Positions 7,700-15,536 of a DNA stretch of 64,000 nucleotides are shown piece by piece. The stretch is from NCBI RefSeq assembly GCF_002155965.1, contig NZ_MUMH01000016.1, positions 1-64,000 of the forward strand, read 5' to 3'. The notes below the pieces were generated by a model. The model was given only the letters and a program-made list of their open reading frames with translations, had not been told where the DNA came from and did not search any database. Source of the DNA: Allokutzneria sp. NRRL B-24872 (GTDB taxonomy: Bacteria; Actinomycetota; Actinomycetes; Mycobacteriales; Pseudonocardiaceae). The stretch's first letter is position 1; every line of letters begins with the position of its first letter. Both the position numbers and the translations under genes were made by a program.

Positions 7700-8320
7700 G
7701 TGTGCGCACAGGACCTGACCTGGGACGACGTCGATCCTCGGAGGCATTCCTTCGACAGCTCCTCAGTGCTCGCGGTGATCTCTCAGGTCGCACACGACGA
7801 AGACGACGTCCGCTGGTTCTCCGCGATCTGCAAGGCCATCGAGGACCGGTTCGGGGCTTGGGCCGCTGGCTGGAGCTGGGGCCGCATTGACGGCGGGCCG
7901 GTCGCGGAGACCTGGTGCTGTGTGTCGCACTCAGTGACCTCCGTCGCCGAGACGCTGCCCCGAGTTGTCGACGCCCTGTGCGAGTAGCGGGCGTGGCTGG
8001 AAGACTTGGCTGAGCATTTCGACCGCTTCCCCCTGGCCGATCTGCCGGAGGAGGAGCGCGAGGACGCGTGGGAACGCGCCGTCGTCCACCTGGTCAACCT
8101 GGTCGTGGTCCGTGTAGAGGCCAGCGACGCTTGGTACACGCACTGCGCGCAGGTGCTCTCCTGGTTCCTGTCCCGCTGGGGCGTGCCCCCTGAGCGTGCG
8201 CGGTCCCTCGTCGACGACGCGATTGGTGGCCGGTTCGGCAGCTGGTGCGAGCCAGCCGAATCCGTCGTTCAAGACGTCGCGGAGCACCTGGCCGTCTCGG
8301 CAGAGGCCGAGCGGATGTGA
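7700..8320 (+). pseudogene. hypothetical gene interrupted by an in-frame amber codon
   Basis: Two reading frames, 7700-7987 (95 codons) and 7988-8320, are in the same frame and separated only by the TAG at 7985-7987. Joined they give about 205 residues (VVDALCE, stop, RAWLEDLAEHF), acidic and Trp-rich (WFSAICKAIEDRFGAWAAGWSWG; later LSWFLSRWGVPPERARSLVDD). The two halves have similar spacing of Trp and acidic residues, like a tandem duplication. No family recognised. The 3' end overlaps the Fic gene start by 4 bp (ATGTGA), so it may have been a coupled partner or antitoxin of the Fic protein. A point mutation, a sequencing error or two separate short proteins are all possible. Confidence 0.55.
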
Positions 8321-8919
8321 CCGCCCCCGATCACCTGCGATCCTGGCTCACCGTAAGGGAATCCGTGCCGTGGCACGAGGTCCGCGCCGAGAGCCCGTCG
8401 TCCTCGACCCGCGACGGCGCCGTCCACGACATCCGCACCTATGACCACGCCCGCTCCCCCGTCCGCGCCGCCCGCCTGTTGGCGGCGCTCGATCAGGCTC
8501 GCTCCGACGCCGCCTCCGACGCGCCGCTCGATTTTGCTCTGCTCAGCTCCTGGCAGCGCCGGGTCTTGGACGTGCCGCACGCGCCACTGCGAATCCATCC
8601 GGCCTTCGCCAAGAACGGCCGCGAGCGCTACGGTCCCATCGACTTCCCGTGCTTGCAGGTCTGCCTCGCCGAGCGCGGTGACACGACGGTTCCCATCGCC
8701 GCCCGAGCCGCCCGCGTGTACCTCGACGTCTGCTTCTTCCACCCGTTCGGCGACGGCAACGCACGTTCCGCTTTCCTGGCGCTGGTTTTCGTGCTGACCC
8801 GCGCTGGAATCACCCTCGGCCAAGTGGGCCCGCTCCGCAGGCTCCCGCGCCGCGCCGACGACGCCAGCGGCGCACTCGCGTTCGCCGAGTTGGTTTCCGT
8901 ACTGGTGCACTCTCACTGA
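8317..8919 (+). CDS. Fic-domain protein (putative AMP/NMP-transferase)
   Basis: 200 residues. The Fic signature HPFGDGNAR at 142-150 keeps the catalytic His and the GN-R anion-binding loop of the HxFx(D/E)GN(G/K)R motif, with Ala at the G/K position. Fic enzymes transfer AMP or other phosphate-containing groups from nucleotides to target proteins. GTG 8317 overlaps the stop of the preceding interrupted gene, so an operon with that gene is likely. No inhibitory (S/T)xxxE(G/N) helix was recognised inside the protein, which would leave inhibition to a partner. The last 7 bp overlap the convergent DUF1877 gene. Confidence 0.83.
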   Translation: MTAPDHLRSWLTVRESVPWHEVRAESPSSSTRDGAVHDIRTYDHARSPVRAARLLAALDQARSDAASDAPLDFALLSSWQRRVLDVPHAPLRIHPAFAKNGRERYGPIDFPCLQVCLAERGDTTVPIAARAARVYLDVCFFHPFGDGNARSAFLALVFVLTRAGITLGQVGPLRRLPRRADDASGALAFAELVSVLVHSH

Positions 8920-9395
8920 TCGGCGACGAAGAGGCTCGCCCACCCGGCTTTCGCGGCCCGCTGGTAGAACGCGGTGATCTCCCGCAGGTACTGGGTCAGG
9001 TACGTCAGACCGCCCTCGTCGACCACCGCGCCGTACTCGTCCGGGTCGAGCGCCCAGTACTTGGCGGTGAACGGTTGAAGGTCGAGTTCGGTCAGCGCGT
9101 CAGCGACCTCGCGGACCTCGGCCGGGGTGTTGTAGCTGATCACGTAGTCATCACCTTGGTACAGCGGCAATCCGCCGAGCACGACCGCGTTGAGTGGGTA
9201 CGTCCCGTCCTCACTGCCGAGTCGGCCTTCGGTGAGGCACCGGTGGATTCCGTCCCACGCCTTGTCCACACCGCACTCGTCGGGCGCGTCGAGCTCCGTG
9301 ATGACTTCGATCAGCCCCTCGTCGTCGCCGTCTTGGGCCAGCACCAACGCGATGCGGGGTTCGTCGAGCGCGAGGAAGTATCCGCGACAGGCCAT
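8913..9395 (-). CDS. DUF1877 (YfbM-like) family protein
   Basis: 160 residues beginning MACRGYFLALD, with the acidic helices and WDGIHRCLTEG motif characteristic of DUF1877/YfbM proteins, then NAVVLGGLPLY and EVREVADALTEL. Function of the family is unknown. The ATG at about 9395 is preferred over the open GTG at 9485, because the extra 30 residues are Pro/Arg-rich and lie over the end of the adjacent endonuclease gene. Same strand as the DUF222 gene 34 bp upstream and convergent with Fic. Confidence 0.8.
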   Translation of the reverse strand: MACRGYFLALDEPRIALVLAQDGDDEGLIEVITELDAPDECGVDKAWDGIHRCLTEGRLGSEDGTYPLNAVVLGGLPLYQGDDYVISYNTPAEVREVADALTELDLQPFTAKYWALDPDEYGAVVDEGGLTYLTQYLREITAFYQRAAKAGWASLFVADQ

Positions 9396-9429
9396 GAGCG
9401 GCGACGGTAGCGGTGTGGTTGCGCGGAAT

Positions 9430-10542
9430 CTAGAACGGTGCGGGTTCGGCGATGGGCGTGGGGTGGACGTCTTCGGTCTTCCCACGCGGTGTCGTCCAGG
9501 TGTGCGTCCCGTCGTCGTTGTTGGTGCACGTCCAGTTGGAGTGGGTCTTCATCCGGTGATGCCTCCGGCACTTCGGCCGGAGGTTGTCCAGCGTCGTGTT
9601 CTCGCCGTTGTAGCGACGACAATGATCCAAATCGCAGCGGTGCGCGGGCTGATTGCAGCCGATCGCCATACACGTCGGGTACCGGGCCGCGATCAGCTCG
9701 CGTTGCTTGGCGGTGGGCCGGTAGACGTTGCTGATCTCCTCAGCCGCCCCTGTCACGGGGTCGGTCAAGATCCGCTTCCACACCCCACCCGCCGCGATCT
9801 CTCTCGCGATGGGCGCGGGGATGGGGCCGTAGCCGCCCAAGATCGCGGGGTCTTGGGTGAGGCCGAGGGCTGAGGTGATCGGCATGGTCAGGTACACCAT
9901 CGTCTGGCCTTGGGGTGCGGGGGTGTCCTTGCCCAGCAACAAATCGCGTGCGATGTCGGAGCGCTTCTGATCGAGGGTGCGATCGTCTTTCGGGAGGGAG
10001 CGGGCGATGCGGTTGATGTGGTCATAGACCATCGCCGCATCATGAGCCGTCATCAACACACGCAGCAGGGCCATGCCATCGTCCTGGTTGATCTTCTCCA
10101 CCAACCGGGCCTTGCGTTTCTCCTGGAAGCGGCGCTCAGCAGCGGTGGGATCGAGTCGGTGGATGAACCGGACCGCGTACTGGCGGGTGGTCGAGTACGG
10201 GTTCTTCTCCGCATGCGCCAGCAGGGCTTCTTCAGCGATCGCCGCGTGCACGACCGAGAGGACCCGCACCAGGTCGATGATCATGAGCGCCTTGCCCTCA
10301 TCGACTCGGCCTTCGGCCAACGCCTTGAACACTCCCGGGCGGGAGGTCAGGTCCGTGGCTCGGTCGATGAGCCGGGCTGCCTTGACCCGGGATACGCGCA
10401 GTTCACGCATCAGGATCTCCTCGGAGAATTCCCGGTCGCGGGGATCGAGGTCAGAAATGTAGTCGAGCAGAGTCACGGAGAAGTCGGCTACAGCCTTGCC
10501 TATGTCCGTGAACGCTGTTTTGAGAACAACATCAGGGTCCAT
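9430..10542 (-). CDS. DUF222-HNH endonuclease-like protein (13E12 family)
   Basis: 370 residues. An N-terminal helical DUF222 region with LRVSRVKAARLIDRA and LAEGRVDEGKALMIIDLV is followed by a C-terminal HNH zinc-finger nuclease from about residue 295: CMAIGCNQPAHRCDLDH, NLRPKCRRHH. The architecture is that of the actinobacterial 13E12 repeat family, whose genes are multicopy and carried on REP13E12 elements in mycobacteria. ATG 10542 is the first start. A 113-bp hairpin repeat lies 110 bp upstream, at the same distance and orientation as at the second DUF222 gene of this window. DNA cleavage is expected from the HNH motif but the biological role is unproven. Confidence 0.9.
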   Translation of the reverse strand: MDPDVVLKTAFTDIGKAVADFSVTLLDYISDLDPRDREFSEEILMRELRVSRVKAARLIDRATDLTSRPGVFKALAEGRVDEGKALMIIDLVRVLSVVHAAIAEEALLAHAEKNPYSTTRQYAVRFIHRLDPTAAERRFQEKRKARLVEKINQDDGMALLRVLMTAHDAAMVYDHINRIARSLPKDDRTLDQKRSDIARDLLLGKDTPAPQGQTMVYLTMPITSALGLTQDPAILGGYGPIPAPIAREIAAGGVWKRILTDPVTGAAEEISNVYRPTAKQRELIAARYPTCMAIGCNQPAHRCDLDHCRRYNGENTTLDNLRPKCRRHHRMKTHSNWTCTNNDDGTHTWTTPRGKTEDVHPTPIAEPAPF

Positions 10543-10652
10543 ACCTCTATTCTACGCCGACAAAATAGACGATCATGGCCCTAAAGGATGAATTCCCAGG
10601 CGCCCTACCGAATCAGCGCAACCCCCGACTAACGGAACACGCGGCTGGAATG

Positions 10653-10765
10653 GTCGGCTTTACCTGGGGTGCGCGTGCCATACGCTTGCGCGAGGGCCGG
10701 GTGTTTCATCCCGTGCCCCTGCAAGGCCCAGGGGCACGCGCAAGGGGTTCCCAGGTCAAGCCGAC
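10653..10765 (+). repeat. DUF222-associated hairpin repeat, copy 1
   Basis: Imperfect inverted repeat: the left arm begins GTCGGCTTTACCTGGGG and continues TGCGCGTGCC; the right arm ends with the complement (GGCACGCGCAAGGGG, then CCCAGGTCAAGCCGAC). Copies 2 (35786-35894, opposite orientation) and 3 (37367-37478) bound the other DUF222 gene. Similarity to copy 3 continues past the right arm (GCTGG, later AGCTGGAAG). No matching left copy was found downstream of this DUF222 gene. Confidence 0.85.
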
Positions 10766-10836
10766 CCACCGCTGGAACCGGCGCAAGCTGGAAGCCCAGC
10801 CGGGCCCGAAAAGGAAACCCCAACCAAAAGCCAGAA

Positions 10837-11571
10837 CTAAAGCTCCACCATCAACCCGCCAACAGCCACCCGAACCTCCCCAGAAAAAACACCCCGAGCC
10901 GCCGCGACCGCATCCCCGCCCTCCACCCCGGGCCACAAATGAGTCAACAACAACCGCCGCGCCCCACCAAGCGCAGCATATCCAGCAGCCTGCCGCGCAC
11001 TCGACAAATAAGCAGCGGACTCAGCTGGCACCGACTCCACATAACTCGCCTCAGCCAGAAACGCGTCCGCCCCACCCGCCAACTCGACGAGCGCGTCAGT
11101 CGGCCCCGTATCCCCCGTGTACGCCAGCGTCCGTCCGCCAGCCGTCAAACGCATCCCGGCGTTCGGCACCCAGTGCGGCAGCAGCACGGTGTCCACCTGG
11201 AACGGTCCGACATCAAAACTGTCCCCTGCCGAAAAGTCCTTGGTAACAAAGGATTTTGCCATGCGCGGCCCGGCGTCCAGGGCCAGCACGTGATCGACCG
11301 AGCCCGGCAGGGCGTACAGCGGGAGCGGCGCGGCGCCGGTGAAGAGCCTCGCGCGCAGCAACGGGTTGAGGTCTGCGCAGTGGTCGGGGTGCCCGTGGCT
11401 GACCAGGACCGCGTCCACCTGGGACGCCTCGACCAGTTCGAGCAGGCGCGGCAGGACGGCGTAGCCGGGATCGACCAGGAGGCGGAAACCCTCGTGCTCC
11501 ACCAGGTATCCGCTGCACGCCTGACCGGCGGCGGGCCACGCGCCGCATCCTCCGAGCACCGTCAGTCGCAC
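10837..11571 (-). CDS. MBL-fold metallo-hydrolase
   Basis: 244 residues. The dinuclear zinc motif is HGHPDH at 59-64 within VLVSHGHPDHCADL. Further ligands are suggested by LLPHWVPNAG, YTGDTGPTD and LLLTHLWPG, the typical His and Asp positions of metallo-beta-lactamase-fold hydrolases related to RNase Z and UlaG. Substrate unknown. GTG 11571 gives the usual compact N-terminus (VRLTVLGGCGAWP); the frame stays open 23 codons further. It ends 72 bp from the DUF222-associated hairpin, which therefore lies between the two genes. Confidence 0.87.
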   Translation of the reverse strand: MRLTVLGGCGAWPAAGQACSGYLVEHEGFRLLVDPGYAVLPRLLELVEASQVDAVLVSHGHPDHCADLNPLLRARLFTGAAPLPLYALPGSVDHVLALDAGPRMAKSFVTKDFSAGDSFDVGPFQVDTVLLPHWVPNAGMRLTAGGRTLAYTGDTGPTDALVELAGGADAFLAEASYVESVPAESAAYLSSARQAAGYAALGGARRLLLTHLWPGVEGGDAVAAARGVFSGEVRVAVGGLMVEL

Positions 11572-11725
11572 GAGGTCAGCGTAGGTGGCGCAGGTCCCGC
11601 GTTGGTTGCGAGCGGACAACGGCACACCATTCGCGCACAACGGAAAGGTCCAGCAGGACCGTGCGAAAGCCGCTCACCTTCCCTAGCGTCCGACGGACAC
11701 ACACAGGCTCAGGGGTGGGGCGCAC

Positions 11726-14700
11726 GTGGCGGATCAGCTCAGCTTCGGCGTGCTCGGGCCGCTGACGGTCTGGGCGCGCGGGCGGGCGCACACCCCTGGC
11801 GGAGCGGGGCAGGCGAACCTGTTGGGGGCGCTGCTGCTGGCCAACGGCAGGCCGGTGAGCGGGCGCCAGCTGGCGGAGTGGTTGTGGGACGGCGATCCGC
11901 CGGAGCAGGAGCGCAAAACCCTCCAGGTCGCGGTGTCGCGCCTGCGCGCGTGGCTGCGCGGGGTCGGCGCGGACGTCGCGGTGGAGCTGGCCGAGGGCGG
12001 CTACGTGCTCCGCCTCCCGCCGGGCGGCAGCGACTTCGCCGAGTTCGCCGCGCTGGTGGAGGCGAACCCGCCCGGGGAGACCTACCTGGACCAGCTCGAC
12101 CGCCTTGAGCGCGCGCTGCTGCTGTGGCGGGGGCCGTTGCTGGCGGGGCTGACCGCGCCGACGCACGCGGCGCCTGCGGCGCTCGCGGTGGAGCGCGCGC
12201 GGGTGGAGGCGGCGACGACGCTCTCCGAGATCGCGATCCGGTGCGGTGAGCCGAAGCGCGCGGTGGCGCTGCTGGAGTCCCTCGCCGACGAGCGGCCCTA
12301 CGACGAGCTCGTGCACGCCTGCCTGGCGCTGACCTACTCCGCGGCCGACGAGCAGGTCAACGCGCTGCGGGTGATCGACCGCGTGCGGGCCCGCCTCACC
12401 GACGACCTCGGGGTCGCGCCCGGCCAGGCACTGCGGGACGCGCACGCGCAGATCCTCAGCTCGCAGCAGGAACCGCAGCGCGAGCGGCAGCGCTGGTGGG
12501 GCCCGCGCCCGCGCTCCGGCCAGCTCATCGGCCGCGCGGCCGAGCAGGGGGCGCTCGCCGACGACCTCGTCGGGCACCGGCTGGTCACGGTGACCGGGCC
12601 GGGCGGCTGCGGCAAGACGAGCCTCGCGCTGAACGTGGCCGAGCGCGCCGACTGGCCGGACGGCACGGCGGTCGCCGAGCTGGCGCCGTTGCAGGACGGC
12701 AGCGCGATCGTCCTCGACCTGGGTTCGCTGGTGGGCGTGACCGGCGACGGCGTGCACGGTGTCTTCGCCGGGCTCGTGTCGTGGGTGGCGGACCGGAAGT
12801 TGTTGCTGCTGCTGGACAACTGCGAACACCTGGCCGAGCCGTGCGCGGCGTTGGTGGAGCGGTTGCTGGCGTGGTGCCCGAGGTTGACCGTGCTCGCCAC
12901 CGCGCGCCAGCCGCTGGGCTTACCGGCGGAGCGCGTGTTCGCGCTCGGACCGCTGCCCGCGCCGGCCTCCGGCCGCTTCGACGCGGACAACCCGGCGATC
13001 GTGCTGTTCCGCGCGCGGGCCGGGACCGCGCTGCCCTCGGGTGCCGAGGCCGAGGCGGACGTGGCGACGATCTGCCACCACCTCGACGGGCTGCCGCTGG
13101 CGTTGGAGCTGGCCGCCGCGCGCGTGCCGTCGCTGGGTCTGCGGCAGCTGCGCGAACGGCTCGAAGGCGGGATCGACCTGCTCGCCAGGGCGGCGGGTGA
13201 GCCGAGGCACCGGAGCATGGAGCGCGCGGTCGGCTGGTCCTTCCGCCTGCTCACCGAGCAGAAGCAGCGGTTGCTGGCCCGGTTGTCGGTGTTCCGGGGC
13301 GAGTTCGGGCTGACCGACGTGGAGTCGGTGTGCGGCGGCGCCCCGCTGGACGACGTGGACTTCGCGGCGCGGCTGGCCGATCTCGTGGAGCGCTCGCTGG
13401 TGCGCGCCCTGCCCGGCCAGCGCTACCGGTTGCTGACCGTGGTCCGCGAGTTCGCCGAGGCGCGGCTGGCCGAGTACGCGGAGACGGTGCTCGTGCGGGA
13501 CCGGCACGCGCAGCGGTGGACGTTGCGCGCGCGGGAGCTGGACGCGCTGCCGTCCTACCGCGACCGCCTCGCCGGGGTGCGCGCGATGGGGCGCGAGGTC
13601 GCGGATCTCGATTCCGCCTTGGCGCACTTGCACAAACGCAGCCGCAACGCGCAGTCGAACGAGCTCGTGGCGAAGCTGTTCGAGTTCTGGCACGTGCACG
13701 GCTCCTACATCGCCAACGGGCAGGCGCAGCTGGACCGGGCGCTGCGCACGGTCTGGGACAGCGATCCGGAGACGCGCAGCCTGCTCCGGTTCCAGGAGGC
13801 GCAGCTGGCCCGGCTGCGCGAGGACTACGTCTCGGCGGTGTCGATCATGGCTTCGGCGCGGCGGGAGCTGGCCGCGCACCGCCCGCGCGAGCACCGGGTC
13901 GCGCTGATCTTCGAGATGAGCTGCCTGCGCTTCCTGCTCGACCCGGGCGCCGTGCACGGGACGCCGCGCATGCTGGAGCAGATCTCCGCGCTGGACAACG
14001 GTTCCGGCGACGACGTGGCCACCTCGCTGACCGCGGGCGGCGGCGTGTGCGCGACGTGGGGCCGCTACGAGGAGGCCGCCGAGCTGTGCAGGCGGCACGA
14101 GGTGCACCGGGCCGAGCGCGGCCTGTGGATCTCCACCGCGCAGCTGGCCCTGCGGACCGAGGTCGCCTTGGGGCACAAGGACGTCCGGGCCGCCGAGGGC
14201 TGGTGCGAGCAGCTGGCCGAGCGGCTCGGCCCGACCGGGGGGCCGCTGGAGCAGGAGCCCGCGCGCCGGGCGATCGGCACGACGTTGCTGGCCAAGGACC
14301 CCGCCGCCGCGGTCGAGTTCCTCGACGACAGCGTGCGCCAGCTGCGCAGGCTGTTCCCTAGGTCGCTGTCCAGGGTGGTGCGCCTGCAATCGCTGACCGC
14401 GGAGGCTCTGCGCAGGACCGGCCAGCCCGTGCGGGCGCGCGAGGTGCTCTCCGACGCGCTCGCCTCGGCGATCGGCCGCTCGCACTTCCGCTTCGGCATG
14501 GCGGCGGCGTTGCAGGCGGCGCTGGTCGCGGCGGAGCTCGGCGATCCGGCCGCCGCGGCACTGGCGTCGGCGTGGGACGGGGTGCGGCGGCAGCTCGGCC
14601 TGCCCGCGCCGATCGGCGTCGCCTCGGTGGTCGGCGACGTGCTCGGGCTCGACCCGGCGCCGTCGGAGCCGCTGTTCCTGCCGTGGCCGGAGCCGGAGCT

Positions 14701-14752
14701 ACGCGAGGTCGTCCACCAGGCCTACCTGTGGACCGTCGGGCTCGGGCCGTGA
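11726..14752 (+). CDS. AfsR/SARP-type BTAD regulator with NB-ARC ATPase
   Basis: 1008 residues. The order is: OmpR-like winged helix (about 1-90, with NLLGALLLANGRPVSG and VAVSRLRAWL), bacterial transcriptional activation domain (about 95-245), NB-ARC/AAA ATPase with Walker A GPGGCGKTS near 291 and Walker B LLLLLDNCEH near 357, then a long helical, probably TPR, C-terminus. This is the AfsR-like subclass of SARP activators, which bind direct repeats near -35 boxes and are controlled by ATP and protein ligands. GTG 11726 follows a G-rich ribosome site. No biosynthetic gene cluster adjoins it; the 11-bp direct repeat at 14843-14864 upstream of the next gene is a plausible binding site. Confidence 0.9.
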   Translation: MADQLSFGVLGPLTVWARGRAHTPGGAGQANLLGALLLANGRPVSGRQLAEWLWDGDPPEQERKTLQVAVSRLRAWLRGVGADVAVELAEGGYVLRLPPGGSDFAEFAALVEANPPGETYLDQLDRLERALLLWRGPLLAGLTAPTHAAPAALAVERARVEAATTLSEIAIRCGEPKRAVALLESLADERPYDELVHACLALTYSAADEQVNALRVIDRVRARLTDDLGVAPGQALRDAHAQILSSQQEPQRERQRWWGPRPRSGQLIGRAAEQGALADDLVGHRLVTVTGPGGCGKTSLALNVAERADWPDGTAVAELAPLQDGSAIVLDLGSLVGVTGDGVHGVFAGLVSWVADRKLLLLLDNCEHLAEPCAALVERLLAWCPRLTVLATARQPLGLPAERVFALGPLPAPASGRFDADNPAIVLFRARAGTALPSGAEAEADVATICHHLDGLPLALELAAARVPSLGLRQLRERLEGGIDLLARAAGEPRHRSMERAVGWSFRLLTEQKQRLLARLSVFRGEFGLTDVESVCGGAPLDDVDFAARLADLVERSLVRALPGQRYRLLTVVREFAEARLAEYAETVLVRDRHAQRWTLRARELDALPSYRDRLAGVRAMGREVADLDSALAHLHKRSRNAQSNELVAKLFEFWHVHGSYIANGQAQLDRALRTVWDSDPETRSLLRFQEAQLARLREDYVSAVSIMASARRELAAHRPREHRVALIFEMSCLRFLLDPGAVHGTPRMLEQISALDNGSGDDVATSLTAGGGVCATWGRYEEAAELCRRHEVHRAERGLWISTAQLALRTEVALGHKDVRAAEGWCEQLAERLGPTGGPLEQEPARRAIGTTLLAKDPAAAVEFLDDSVRQLRRLFPRSLSRVVRLQSLTAEALRRTGQPVRAREVLSDALASAIGRSHFRFGMAAALQAALVAAELGDPAAAALASAWDGVRRQLGLPAPIGVASVVGDVLGLDPAPSEPLFLPWPEPELREVVHQAYLWTVGLGP

Positions 14753-14842
14753 CTCGGGCGGGGCGAGCACGCCGGTGACGTAGCAGGAGGCGGCACCGAA
14801 GTGGCTGCGGGAATCGCTCATGGCCCGAGGATCACCGCAGCC

Positions 14843-14864
14843 GCTTACCGATCGCTTACCGATC
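14843..14864 (+). promoter_or_regulatory. 11-bp tandem direct repeat, candidate SARP operator
   Basis: GCTTACCGATC is repeated twice with no gap, 168 bp upstream of the small secreted protein gene and about 90 bp after the AfsR-type gene. SARP regulators recognise heptamer direct repeats with an 11-bp period, so this matches that geometry. Binding is inferred. Confidence 0.4.
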
Positions 14865-15032
14865 GAGGAAAAGCCTTCATCACGTCCAGCTCAGAAAAAG
14901 CTCAACAAAACGAGAACCCCGCTCGCGTCGCCCACACTTCCGTACTCATTTCTTCTCCGGGCTGGCCAACTCGACGCGGATCACGATAGCGTCCCGGCGC
15001 CCCACCGACTGGAATTCAACCCAGGGATTCAC

Positions 15033-15458
15033 ATGCGTTCAGACAATGTTTCGGGCAACTCCGAAAAGAAAATGCGTCGCCGTTTGCTGATCAGCGGCGG
15101 AGTCGCGGTCGGCCTGGTCGGGCTCGTCGCCGGGCCCTACGCCAGCGCCGCCCCCGCGGTCGCGGTGGAGTCCTGCTCCAGCGCGACCGACTCCCGCTCA
15201 CTCGCCGCCGACGAGAGCGACGCGATCTTCACGATCACGCCGAACAGCGGAAACGCGCAGTACAGCTACTACTACCCCGGCGCGGCGGAGGGTCAGCAGC
15301 GGGCAGCGGCGGCCCCGGCAGCGGCCCCGGCGACGTTCCCGGGATCGACGCTGGTCCGGGACTCGCGCATCGTCCGAGGCGGACTCGGCAGCGACAACGA
15401 CTGCCCGAAGGAATGCCGCGACAAGGACGGCAAGTGCAAGAAGAACTGCGGCGGCTGA
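15033..15458 (+). CDS. small secreted Cys-rich protein, YgiB-like partner of an ATP-grasp ligase
   Basis: 141 residues. KKMRRRLLISGGVAVGLVGLV then AGPYASA (residues 12-39) looks like a signal peptide or membrane anchor. The mature part has an Ala/Pro-rich linker, a VRGGLGS motif at 114-120 and a C-terminus with four cysteines (124, 128, 135, 139: CX3C, six residues, CX3C) ending in Gly-Gly. The RGGxG motif and the Gly-Gly end recall E. coli YgiB (DUF1190), whose gene also neighbours a glutathionylspermidine-synthase-like gene; this comparison is from memory. ATG 15033 follows AGGGA by 5 bp. The next gene starts 78 bp downstream. Confidence 0.65.
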   Translation: MRSDNVSGNSEKKMRRRLLISGGVAVGLVGLVAGPYASAAPAVAVESCSSATDSRSLAADESDAIFTITPNSGNAQYSYYYPGAAEGQQRAAAAPAAAPATFPGSTLVRDSRIVRGGLGSDNDCPKECRDKDGKCKKNCGG

Positions 15459-15536
15459 CACCCCCGTGATTGACGAGCGGTTCGAGTCCGGACCGCCGGG
15501 CTCGAACCGTTTCGCTCGCACACCAGAAAGCACACC

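Noticed and set aside
11726-14752. AfsR-type regulator as a sign of an antibiotic gene cluster
   Set aside because: No polyketide, peptide-synthetase, terpene or RiPP core enzyme is present in the neighbourhood; the same holds for the regulator at 32483.
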